Positions 44,693 through 52,692 of a DNA stretch of 64,000 nt are shown here, one piece after another. The position numbers and the translations under genes were made by a program. This DNA comes from Candidatus Peregrinibacteria bacterium GW2011_GWF2_38_29 (GTDB taxonomy: Bacteria; Patescibacteriota; Gracilibacteria; UBA1369; UBA12463): assembly GCA_000992695.1 (NCBI GenBank), contig LBUS01000002.1, forward strand, positions 79,153-143,152. Reading direction: 5' to 3'. How positions within the stretch are numbered: the first letter of the stretch is position 1; the number at the start of each line of letters is the position of its first letter. The notes below the pieces were generated by a model. That model had not been told where the DNA came from. It did no database searches and was given only the letters and a program-made list of their open reading frames with translations.

Positions 44693-44943
44693 AATATAAA
44701 GTGAGTTTTTCGCCGAATGCCGAAAAGGATATGAAAAAACTTCCTGATAAGCTTCGCTTGCGCATTCTTTTGGTTTTATCAAGGATTTCTGTGAATCCTT
44801 TTATGGGTAAAAAACTGGATGGAAAACTCTCCGGGCATTATTCTTTCCGAGCTTGGCCTTATCGAGTTATTTATCAGATTTTTAAAGATAAGTTGCTTGT
44901 TGTTGTCGTTAAAATTGGACATAGGCAGAGTGTTTATTTATAA
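44689..44943 (+). CDS. RelE-type toxin (probable mRNA interferase)
   Basis: 84 residues: KVSFSPNAEKDMKKLPDKLR, then PFMGKKLDGKLSGHYSFRAW, YRVIYQIFKDKLLVVVVKIG and HRQSVYL. This is the RelE/ParE fold. The basic residues Lys, Arg (FRAWPYRVIY) and the C-terminal HRQSVY favour a RelE-like ribosome-dependent RNase over ParE, but family members are hard to separate. It overlaps the antitoxin by 4 nt; the cyclophilin gene begins at its stop (TAATG). Confidence 0.88.
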   Translation: MKYKVSFSPNAEKDMKKLPDKLRLRILLVLSRISVNPFMGKKLDGKLSGHYSFRAWPYRVIYQIFKDKLLVVVVKIGHRQSVYL

Positions 44944-45551
44944 TGGCGATACACAAAAATAAACATTATTTTATGAAAACCTTTTTAAAGTTTTTTACTT
45001 TAATTTTGATTTTACCGCTTCTATTTTTAGGCGGATGTAGTTCGGATTCTTCAAATATAACTAACCAAGATAATATGGCTAAAGCTATAAAAGCGACTGT
45101 TTATACGACTGTTGGCGACTTTGATCTTGAATTGAACGTAAAAGATACGCCTGTGACTGCGAATAATTTTGTTACTTTGGCGAAAAAAGGATTTTACGAT
45201 AATACGATTTTTCATCGTGCGATTAAGGGTTTTATGGTTCAAGGTGGAGATCCAACCGGAACCGGAATGGGTGGCCCTGGTTATAAATTTAAAGATGAGC
45301 CTTTTAAAGGTGAATATGATAGGGGAGCGATTGCAATGGCTAATAGCGGACCAAATACAAACGGAAGCCAGTTTTTCATAATGCATAAAAGCTATCCTTT
45401 GCCAAAAAATTATGTGATTTTCGGGAAAGTTACGAAAGGAATTGAGACGATTGATAAGATTGCCGAGGCAAAGGTTGTTAGGAGCGATTCCGGTGAAATG
45501 TCTAAGCCGGTTGATCCTGTGAAAATTACAAAGATCGAGATTGCTGATTAA
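44943..45551 (+). CDS. Cyclophilin-type peptidyl-prolyl isomerase lipoprotein
   Basis: Extracytoplasmic proline isomerase. Start at 44943 or, more likely, ATG 44973 (MKTFLKFF...). A signal peptide with lipobox FLGGC (Cys is the lipid site) precedes a short Ser-rich linker. The cyclophilin domain has FHRAIKGFMVQGGDPTGTG (with catalytic Arg), GAIAMANSGPNTNGSQFFI and FGKVTKGIETIDKI. It is compact, as in bacterial PpiA types. It starts at the toxin stop, so may be co-transcribed with the toxin pair, though a TATAAT (44939-44944) overlaps its start. Confidence 0.93.
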   Translation: MAIHKNKHYFMKTFLKFFTLILILPLLFLGGCSSDSSNITNQDNMAKAIKATVYTTVGDFDLELNVKDTPVTANNFVTLAKKGFYDNTIFHRAIKGFMVQGGDPTGTGMGGPGYKFKDEPFKGEYDRGAIAMANSGPNTNGSQFFIMHKSYPLPKNYVIFGKVTKGIETIDKIAEAKVVRSDSGEMSKPVDPVKITKIEIAD

Positions 45552-45643
45552 TTCGGGTTTTTAATGCGAATTCCGCATAATTTATTAGATTTTAAATTAT
45601 TTTTTTGTCAAACCTATTATTTTAGTAACCATGTTGTACCCCT

Positions 45644-45671
45644 TGAACGGAAAATGCTTTTGTGCTATACT
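45644..45671 (+). promoter_or_regulatory. Promoter of the VirB4-like gene
   Basis: TTGAAC at 45644-45649, 16 bp, TATACT at 45666-45671, 31 nt before the GTG start at 45703. The gap 45552-45643 otherwise holds only AT-rich DNA with weak dyads. Confidence 0.55.
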
Positions 45672-45702
45672 ATAACGATATATTTGAAATAAAAATAAAA
45701 AC

Positions 45703-47925
45703 GTGGAGGAAACAAAAACTCAAACAGTTGGTGGTGTGAATCCGGCTTCTGCTGTAAATACAGCCGTTTCTGGTCAAGATACGGCGCAGACGCTTGCTTC
45801 TCCGGAATGGCTTAATAAGGCTGCGGCTCCAGTTCCTGCTGTTTCGATTGCGGAAGCACCTGCTGCTCCGGCTACTGCATCGACGTTTCAAGTTCAGACG
45901 CCAATTACTCAGGCGGAAGTACTATCTTCTGCTCAGACAGAGGTGCCAGTTGCGACTTCAACTCAAGCTCAGGCGCCGGTTCAAGAAGCTGCTGTTGTCC
46001 CCGATCAAGCCGTGACTCAAGCTTCTCAAAAGAAAAAGAGTTTGTTTGATAGTTTTAAAGAAAATTTCTTACCAGGTATAGGTAGTTTTGAAAAGAAGGT
46101 TAATGCTGCTCCTGCTTCAATCGCTTCCGGCATGCCTTCTATTTCCGCTCAAGCCGCTGAAGCTGAAAGACGCCAATTGATGGAGGCTGAAAAGGTTTAT
46201 CAAGAAGGTCTTGCTTCGATTCGTGATTTGATCGCTCCAAGCTCAATGGAAATTCGTTATGATTCGATTAGGCTTGAGAGCGTTTTCGCAGAAAGTTTTT
46301 ATGTGTTCACATATCCTCGTTTTCTTGAAGCTAACTGGCTTGCTCCGATTATTAACTTTGAAGGAACGGTTGATATTTCACAATTCATTTATCCGATTGA
46401 TTCGGGTTCGATAATGAAAGTTTTGAAAAAGAAAGTTGCACAAATGCAATCCGCAACACATATAGCTGCGGAAAAAGGTCAAGTTCGTGATCCCGCTCTT
46501 GAAACAGCTCTTGAGGATGCGGAACAACTTAGAACGGAAATTCAACGTGGTCAGGAAAAATTCTTTCAATTTGGGCTTTATGTCACAATTTATGCCGATG
46601 ATGAAGCTAAACTTAAGAGAATTTCAAAACAGCTTGAAGGTTTGCTTGGTGGAAAATTGATTTTAACAAAACGCGCACAAGTTAGAGCTGAACAGGCTTT
46701 TACATCTTGTTTGCCTTTATGTTTGGATGAATTGGATGAAGTTAGAAATATGAATACTTCGCCTTTATCAAGCACATTCCCATTCATTTCCACAAGTCTT
46801 ACATCTGATAATGGTATTTTATATGGAATAAATCGTCATAATGATTCGCTTATTATTTTTGATAGATTCTCACTTGAAAATGCGAACTCGGTTGTATTCG
46901 CAAAATCAGGTGCGGGTAAATCTTATGGGGTTAAACTTGAGATCCTGAGGCAAATGATGTTTGGGGTTGATGTTATCGTTATTGATCCTGAAAATGAATA
47001 TGAAGCACTTAGCCAAACTGTTGGTGGAAGTTATCTTAAATTATCTTTGAATTCAGATAGACGCATTAATCCTTTTGATCTTCCTGCTCCGCTTCCTGAT
47101 GAAGAAGTCCAGCCAGGTGATATTTTAAGACAAAATGTTATTAGTTTGATTGGTTTGCTTAAAATTATGCTTGGAGGAGTCACGCCTGAGGAAGAAGGTA
47201 TTTTGGATAGAGCGATAATCAATGTTTATGCCATTAAAGGCATTACAATGGATTTGGTTGATCCTTCAAAGGTTGAGCCGCCTACAATGGAAGATTTGTA
47301 TGACACATTAACTTCAACTGAAGGCGCGCAAGGTCTTACACAAAAATTGCAAAAATATACAACAGGTACATATGGTGGAATCTTTAATAAACATACGAAT
47401 ATTGATCTTACAACCGGCATGATGGTGTTTTGCATTAGAGATTTGGACGATAATCTTCGCCCAATCGCCATGTATATTATTTTGAATTATATCTGGAGCA
47501 AAATCAGACGCGAACTTAAAAAGAGAATTCTTATTATTGATGAAGCTTGGTCGCTTATGCAGCATGAAGATTCTGCAAAGTTCTTGCTTGGTTTGGTTAA
47601 GCGTGCAAGAAAGTATTGGCTTGGAATTACAACAATTACACAGGACGTTGAAGACTTTATGAAGAGTGGATATGGAAAGCCGATTATTACAAACTCGTCT
47701 TTGCAGTTGCTTTTGAAACAGGCTCCTGCGGCTGTTGATGTGCTTGGAAATACATTTAATTTAACAGAAGGGGAGAAATATATACTTTTAAATAGCGGTG
47801 TTGGACAAGGCTTGTTCTTTGCCGGAAATAAACATGCAGCCATTCAGATCATTGCTTCATACGGTGAGGATAAGATTGTTACGACAAATCCGGAGCAAGT
47901 TATGAAAGCGAAGCAGATTCAATAA
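45703..47925 (+). CDS. VirB4/TraC-like ATPase
   Basis: 740 residues from a GTG. Residues 1-110 are a disordered A/Q/P/T-rich segment. Then comes a VirB4/TraC-like N-domain (~160-360), and a P-loop ATPase with Walker A KSGAGKSYG (~401-409), IDPENEYEAL, and Walker B RILIIDEAWSL (~607). ITTITQDVEDFM follows as in VirB4. VirB4 proteins power type IV secretion and conjugation. No other secretion genes are nearby, which is common for the solitary VirB4 genes of Patescibacteria; substrate unknown. It is convergent with the S41 protease, 4 nt apart. Confidence 0.88.
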   Translation: MEETKTQTVGGVNPASAVNTAVSGQDTAQTLASPEWLNKAAAPVPAVSIAEAPAAPATASTFQVQTPITQAEVLSSAQTEVPVATSTQAQAPVQEAAVVPDQAVTQASQKKKSLFDSFKENFLPGIGSFEKKVNAAPASIASGMPSISAQAAEAERRQLMEAEKVYQEGLASIRDLIAPSSMEIRYDSIRLESVFAESFYVFTYPRFLEANWLAPIINFEGTVDISQFIYPIDSGSIMKVLKKKVAQMQSATHIAAEKGQVRDPALETALEDAEQLRTEIQRGQEKFFQFGLYVTIYADDEAKLKRISKQLEGLLGGKLILTKRAQVRAEQAFTSCLPLCLDELDEVRNMNTSPLSSTFPFISTSLTSDNGILYGINRHNDSLIIFDRFSLENANSVVFAKSGAGKSYGVKLEILRQMMFGVDVIVIDPENEYEALSQTVGGSYLKLSLNSDRRINPFDLPAPLPDEEVQPGDILRQNVISLIGLLKIMLGGVTPEEEGILDRAIINVYAIKGITMDLVDPSKVEPPTMEDLYDTLTSTEGAQGLTQKLQKYTTGTYGGIFNKHTNIDLTTGMMVFCIRDLDDNLRPIAMYIILNYIWSKIRRELKKRILIIDEAWSLMQHEDSAKFLLGLVKRARKYWLGITTITQDVEDFMKSGYGKPIITNSSLQLLLKQAPAAVDVLGNTFNLTEGEKYILLNSGVGQGLFFAGNKHAAIQIIASYGEDKIVTTNPEQVMKAKQIQ

Positions 47926-47929
47926 ATTG

Positions 47930-49675
47930 TTATTTTGAATTAATCAGACTCATGGCTCCATCCAGCACCGGGTCGTATGTTCCTGATTTTTCGTAATTTA
48001 TTTCGTAATCAGGTTTTAATTGATTTTCTTTTGTGAGATTTTTACCTGTTGGTGTAAGCCATTTTGCCATTGTGATTTTTAGCATCGAGCCATCGTTGTA
48101 ATTTATTAATTCTTGCACTGATCCTTTGCCAAAAGATGCTTTTCCAACTAATTTTCCAACTCCATGTTCTTGGATTGCTGCGGCCATAATTTCTGCGGCG
48201 GAAGCTGATCCTTGATTTATCAAAACGTATATTGGATATTTTGAAAGTTCAGCTGGTCCATGAGATATGTAGCTTATTTTTTGTTGATCCGCATATGCCA
48301 TTGTCATTAATAATTTATCTTTTGGAATAAAGTGGTAGAGCATTGCAATTGCGGAGTTTAAAAATCCTCCCGGATTATTGCGCAGATCGATGATAAATCC
48401 TTTTGGATTTTTTGCTATTAAGGCATCTATCGCTCCTTGAAATTCAACAGGAGTGTTGTTTGTGAAATTTACGATTTCAATGTATCCGACATTGGTTTTC
48501 ATTTCATAATTAACAGAGTCCATTTTGATGCGTTGGCGCTTTAGGATGAAAAGCATTTCTTTTCCCGCACGTACAATTGTTATTTGGACTTCTGTGTTTG
48601 TTGCGCCTTGTATCAATTGGACAACTTCATCTAAACTTTTTTTTGCGATTGAGTTTCCGTTAACTTTCGTGATTATGTCGCCCGGCTTTATGCCTGCCGC
48701 TTCTGCCGGGGTATTTTTTAAAGGAGTTATTATAACGACTTTATCGTCTTGCATTTCAAGAGAAATCCCGACTCCATCAAATTCACCGGTTAAAGATTTA
48801 TTAAAATTACTAGCTCTTACAGGTTCTTGGAAAACCGTATAGTGATCGTCAAGTTTATCTACAACTCCTTTTACAGCTCCATATAAAAGTTCGTCAATAT
48901 TGACCTTATTTTGATCTACGAATTTGGCATCTATTTTATTTAAGACATCGAGTAATATTTGGAATTTTTCATTATTCAAGAATTTTTTTTCTATATCCGT
49001 TTTGCCAATTGCGCCCGTTGTGACAGTTGCGGTTGTTGGTGCAATTACATTCACCGTTACAGTCGGAGTTGTTTTTTGAATCACCCCTGATCCTTTTGTT
49101 AAAAAGTCATATATCAAATTTGCCGCGTCTAGTCTTGTTAGTTGTTTATTTGGTTTGAACGCTGTCTCATATTTAAACATCCCATAATTTAAGGCGGTTT
49201 TTGCGTATTTTGCGAGCGATGAATTTATATTTATGTCTTTAAATTTAATCTCTTCTTTTTTGACGCTGTCTGCGATTTGAATCTTATTTGTTAAAAGAAG
49301 AATTTGTATGGCTTCTCCTTGCGTTATTGTGTCGTTTGGACCGAATTTATCCGAAGTTTCAATTATTCCGAGATTAAGAGCTGTCCATATGTATTTCGCA
49401 TACCATTGATTGAGTTTTACGTCTTTAAATGGCATTTTTTGAGCTTCGTCGGCTTGTATTTTGGCTACAGAAAGAGCCATTTTGTAAAATTCCGCGCGGG
49501 TGCAATAATCATCAGGTCTAAAATTGTCTATGTCTGAAATAACGCCTTTTTCGCTTAATGTGCTATAAACCTTATCTGTTTGAAATGCCGCGTTTGCGAT
49601 TGGGACCATTAATAAAGAAAAACTCAAAAATAAGGCCAGTATAAGCGTTTTGAGCGAGTGTTTTTTGTTTTGCAT
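47930..49675 (-). CDS. Exported S41 C-terminal processing protease with SLH repeats
   Basis: 581 residues. Signal peptide (LKTLILALFLSFSLLMVPIA), three SLH-type modules (~30-200: FRPDDYCTRAEFYKMALSVA, FGPNDTITQGEAIQILL, FKPNKQLTRLDAANLIYDF) for wall binding, a T/V-rich linker, then the peptidase with a PDZ domain (GVGISLEMQDDKVVIITPLK). The catalytic Ser is in NQGSASAAEIMAAA and the Lys in GKASFGKGSVQE. Proteases of this CtpA type trim secreted or membrane proteins. SLH modules usually anchor proteins to secondary wall polymers. Confidence 0.93.
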   Translation of the reverse strand: MQNKKHSLKTLILALFLSFSLLMVPIANAAFQTDKVYSTLSEKGVISDIDNFRPDDYCTRAEFYKMALSVAKIQADEAQKMPFKDVKLNQWYAKYIWTALNLGIIETSDKFGPNDTITQGEAIQILLLTNKIQIADSVKKEEIKFKDININSSLAKYAKTALNYGMFKYETAFKPNKQLTRLDAANLIYDFLTKGSGVIQKTTPTVTVNVIAPTTATVTTGAIGKTDIEKKFLNNEKFQILLDVLNKIDAKFVDQNKVNIDELLYGAVKGVVDKLDDHYTVFQEPVRASNFNKSLTGEFDGVGISLEMQDDKVVIITPLKNTPAEAAGIKPGDIITKVNGNSIAKKSLDEVVQLIQGATNTEVQITIVRAGKEMLFILKRQRIKMDSVNYEMKTNVGYIEIVNFTNNTPVEFQGAIDALIAKNPKGFIIDLRNNPGGFLNSAIAMLYHFIPKDKLLMTMAYADQQKISYISHGPAELSKYPIYVLINQGSASAAEIMAAAIQEHGVGKLVGKASFGKGSVQELINYNDGSMLKITMAKWLTPTGKNLTKENQLKPDYEINYEKSGTYDPVLDGAMSLINSK

Positions 49676-49690
49676 ATTAGGGTGATTATT

Positions 49691-49718
49691 TTTATATGTA
49701 CATCTAATCTTATATCAA
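49691..49718 (-). promoter_or_regulatory. Promoter of the SLH-S41 protease gene
   Basis: Minus strand: TTGATA (49718-49713), 16 bp, TATAAA (49696-49691), 15 nt before the ATG. It is divergent from the FecR-like gene promoter. Confidence 0.5.
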
Positions 49719-49738
49719 TGATTGCGCCCTGTCTAATG

Positions 49739-49767
49739 TTGACTGTGGTCGATTTTTCGTGTATAAT
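49739..49767 (+). promoter_or_regulatory. Promoter of the FecR-like gene
   Basis: TTGACT at 49739-49744, exactly 17 bp, perfect TATAAT at 49762-49767, 27 nt before the ATG at 49795. One of the strongest-looking promoters in the window. Confidence 0.75.
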
Positions 49768-49794
49768 ATAGAGATAGAATAAATATAAAAATAA

Positions 49795-52104
49795 ATGAAC
49801 AAAATCTTGCGAATTTCGGTCTCTGTTGCCGTATCCTTGGCGATACTTATTCTAAACGTTGTAGGGTTTAGATATTTTGCGCTTGCGGATAATAAAAAGT
49901 CAGACTATGAGGATAATCCTAGTATAATTGTTATTGGTGAGGCTGGAGCTGTTGATTATAAAAAAGGTGGAGAAGGCGATTTTGTTAAGGTTGCATCCAA
50001 TCAGGTTTTGTTTGAAAACGATATAATTAAAACCGGTGAAAACGTTGATGCTTCTATCTCGTTCGCTACAGGTGCGATTGTTCGTCTTAATGTGAATACT
50101 GAGGTTCAAATTAAGTATTCGATTGACGATGAAAAATACAATATTAAGCTTAATTCCGGAGGCGTTTGGGTTAATGCTCTTATTGCGTCTTCGGAGATGT
50201 TTGTTTATTTTCCCGATTCTGAAATCCATGCAATTGACTCGGTTGTTGATGTTTCTGTTAATAATGAGGGTGGTGTTGCTTATGTTAGTGTTAATGGCGG
50301 GTCTGTTTTAATAGGTAAAAACAATGAATTTACGTTTATTAGCCAAGGCGATAATGTTGAGAAGAATTGGCTTGAAAGCGATTGGGTTAAATCAAATATA
50401 AAAAAGGATTCTTATAGTCGTGATTCTTATGCTCAATCCTTAAAGGAAAAAGTGCAGAAGTCCGGAATAAGTTATAACGGCGGAACTTATGGTTTTTATT
50501 CGGCCTTAACTTTTAATAAAGAGAAACTTAGTAAATATTATCTTTCGACTATTTCCGCATTGATTGATGATGGTGCTTATTATTTATCCGTTGATGATAG
50601 AAAGTCTGCTGATGATGCTTTTGTTTTAGCTTTAGAGCAGGCTAGAGGCCTTAATGAAAGCGATTTGCCGGTTTTTCAATCTTTGCTTTTTAGTAAGTTT
50701 AATAAGTTTAAAAGCCTTGTTCCAAAAGATGGAAACATTCATCTCGTACGTGAGAAAATTAAAGAATTAATACTTATTGGTCCCGCTTCATCGCTTTTGA
50801 CCGTTGATGAAAAGATACACTTATCCAGGACTTATTTATACGATGCTTTAAATGCGAATACGACAAAAGAGTCTGTTTCTTTTATGGATGCGTATTTTAG
50901 CAATTTATTAAAATTTACCAAGTCAAATAAAAGTAATTTTGTGCAGTATGTCTCAGATGATAATCGTATTATTTATAATGCATTTTTAGGTCATCCGGAG
51001 TTTTATAAAAAGAGCTATTTTGATACAAAATCCGAGCTTGAGAAGGTGCTTATTTTGGCAGTTGAAGATGTTTCAAAAAGATCTGAAATTGAGCAAAAAA
51101 TAATTGGTGAAAAATTTGAATTGCTTAGAAGGCTTAAAGAGTTTGTTGTTCAGGATAAAATTTCGACTCGCGATGCGTTTATCATAGCTGATTTCCTTAA
51201 AAACGATGCCAATGTTTATATAAGTTCTTTGCCGAATGAGCTTGGAAAGAATTTCGTTGATGAATTGAATAAATATTCTGATTTTATAGCGTTCTTAAAT
51301 GACAAACGTTATGAGTCTTCAGTTTATGGGGTTACGGCTGGTGATAGGTTTATTTCTTATATTAATTCAGAAAGGGACAAAAAGCAGCTTGATAGCTTGC
51401 AAAAGTCAATTTTAGGTGAAAAGCCCGTTGCTTCGGATTCTGATAATGATAATACGGAAGAAATTAAGAAAAATGTTTCAAAAAAACTTGAACTTTATAA
51501 TATTAAAGTTGAGGAATTCGGGGACGTGTCGGGTAAATATATCACTATTGTTAAGGCGGTTTTGGACAATGTTCCGTTCTCTGCAAAGTACGATATAGAT
51601 TATAATATGATGTCCAATATAGTCATTGACGGGGATAGGAAATATCTTTTTGAAATTAAGCCCGAGAAATTGAATATTGTTATTAATATGGATGATGGTA
51701 AGAAGGCAATGATTTTATCTGGCAATCAGTCTGCGGAAACCGAGAAGGTTAAGCAGAGTGCTGTTGAAGAAGAGGTGAAAAGACTTGTTGTTAGCAAGCT
51801 TAGGGAGTTTAATATGAGTCTTTCTTCAAACCAAGTTACCGTTGTTAGTTTGGTTGATAAATCTTTTACGATTTCAAATGTTGAAATTAGCGATAAGAAA
51901 CAGAAAATTTTTATTAATTTTAGTTTAAAAGATCCTTTTACCGAGGCTTTGAATATTGAAATAAAAACTGCCGATGGCGTTATGCCTCTTGGTGAAGATA
52001 AAAAGGTTTTGCTTCAAAATGTGGCTCCAACCGTGGTTGAGTTTTACAATAAAGCTTTTTATAGCAAGGTTGATAAGTTTGTAGAGGAATCTCAAAAGAA
52101 ATAA
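49795..52104 (+). CDS. FecR-domain-like exported protein
   Basis: 769 residues. One N-terminal membrane helix (ISVSVAVSLAILILNVVGF), then a FecR-like beta domain (~40-180: NQVLFENDIIKTGENVDASI, FATGAIVRLNVNTEVQI, GGVWVNALI). The remaining ~550 residues are mostly helical and not recognised; two parts near the C-terminus look alike (ELYNIKVEEFGDVSGKYITI and EFNMSLSSNQVTVVSLVDKS). It has its own strong promoter and is followed after 11 nt by an orphan gene. No sigma-regulator partner of the classical FecR type is adjacent, so signalling is not implied. Confidence 0.75.
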   Translation: MNKILRISVSVAVSLAILILNVVGFRYFALADNKKSDYEDNPSIIVIGEAGAVDYKKGGEGDFVKVASNQVLFENDIIKTGENVDASISFATGAIVRLNVNTEVQIKYSIDDEKYNIKLNSGGVWVNALIASSEMFVYFPDSEIHAIDSVVDVSVNNEGGVAYVSVNGGSVLIGKNNEFTFISQGDNVEKNWLESDWVKSNIKKDSYSRDSYAQSLKEKVQKSGISYNGGTYGFYSALTFNKEKLSKYYLSTISALIDDGAYYLSVDDRKSADDAFVLALEQARGLNESDLPVFQSLLFSKFNKFKSLVPKDGNIHLVREKIKELILIGPASSLLTVDEKIHLSRTYLYDALNANTTKESVSFMDAYFSNLLKFTKSNKSNFVQYVSDDNRIIYNAFLGHPEFYKKSYFDTKSELEKVLILAVEDVSKRSEIEQKIIGEKFELLRRLKEFVVQDKISTRDAFIIADFLKNDANVYISSLPNELGKNFVDELNKYSDFIAFLNDKRYESSVYGVTAGDRFISYINSERDKKQLDSLQKSILGEKPVASDSDNDNTEEIKKNVSKKLELYNIKVEEFGDVSGKYITIVKAVLDNVPFSAKYDIDYNMMSNIVIDGDRKYLFEIKPEKLNIVINMDDGKKAMILSGNQSAETEKVKQSAVEEEVKRLVVSKLREFNMSLSSNQVTVVSLVDKSFTISNVEISDKKQKIFINFSLKDPFTEALNIEIKTADGVMPLGEDKKVLLQNVAPTVVEFYNKAFYSKVDKFVEESQKK

Positions 52105-52115
52105 CTAGGTTTAAT

Positions 52116-52592
52116 ATGAGTCGATCGGATATAGATATTCCTGCTCTTGTTGAGGCCGTTAAAAACTTACCAAAAGTTGATGCTATTGATGTTAACGATC
52201 ATGATTATGGTCCGTATTTTGGTAATAATTTTTATTTATTGTTTTTGATTTTACTTTTTCCCGAGAAGTATGGTTATGATAGATATTGTATAAGGGAGGC
52301 TAAAAAGCGCTGGGGTGAAAAGTGGAATAATTTTACCGTAGACAATAAAGATTTATTTGTTAATTTAAAGTCTGCTTTAGCTGATTTTGAAATTTATAAA
52401 GAATTGACTATATTGAGGATAGAAGATCGTGTTATGTTTGAATCTATTGTTCGCGATTTTGGCCCTTTGGGGATGTGTGCCATCGAAGTTCCAATTGTTA
52501 AGAAAATGAACGTTATTTTAAGAGAAGTTTTTGATAAAATGAGAGTTGCCGGCATGGATCCTGAATATTTCTGTACACCCGGTACATATTAA
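52116..52592 (+). CDS. Orphan soluble protein, unknown function
   Basis: 158 residues, no signal peptide or membrane helix. It starts SRSDIDIPALVEAVKNLPKV, with aromatic-rich DHDYGPYFGNNFYLLFLILL at ~48-67 and a helical C-terminal half (FESIVRDFGPLGMCAIEVPI). The FGPLG stretch is faintly like the GP repeats of the gene at 14309, too weak to claim homology. It is probably co-transcribed with the FecR-like gene (11-nt gap). The ATG has no Shine-Dalgarno sequence. Confidence 0.6.
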   Translation: MSRSDIDIPALVEAVKNLPKVDAIDVNDHDYGPYFGNNFYLLFLILLFPEKYGYDRYCIREAKKRWGEKWNNFTVDNKDLFVNLKSALADFEIYKELTILRIEDRVMFESIVRDFGPLGMCAIEVPIVKKMNVILREVFDKMRVAGMDPEYFCTPGTY

Positions 52593-52599
52593 TTTAAAT

Positions 52600-52657
52600 T
52601 TTGTCATTAATTTGTCATTTGAAACAATTTGGATTTTGTCATTTCCTGTGCTATATT
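52600..52657 (+). promoter_or_regulatory. gyrB promoter with three TTTGTCATT repeats
   Basis: TTGGAT (52629-52634), 17 bp, TATATT (52652-52657), then 35 nt to the ATG. TTTGTCATT occurs three times, at 52600-52608, 52611-52619 and 52635-52643; the last sits in the promoter spacer. They could be binding sites for a regulator or DNA-topology response; this is inference. Confidence 0.5.
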
Positions 52658-52692
52658 CGTTTCGTCTTATTCAACTAAACGCATTTTTAAAT

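Noticed and set aside
52546..52692. N-terminal extension of gyrB
   Set aside because: It contains the promoter and the TTTGTCATT repeats, and the conserved protein begins at 52693.
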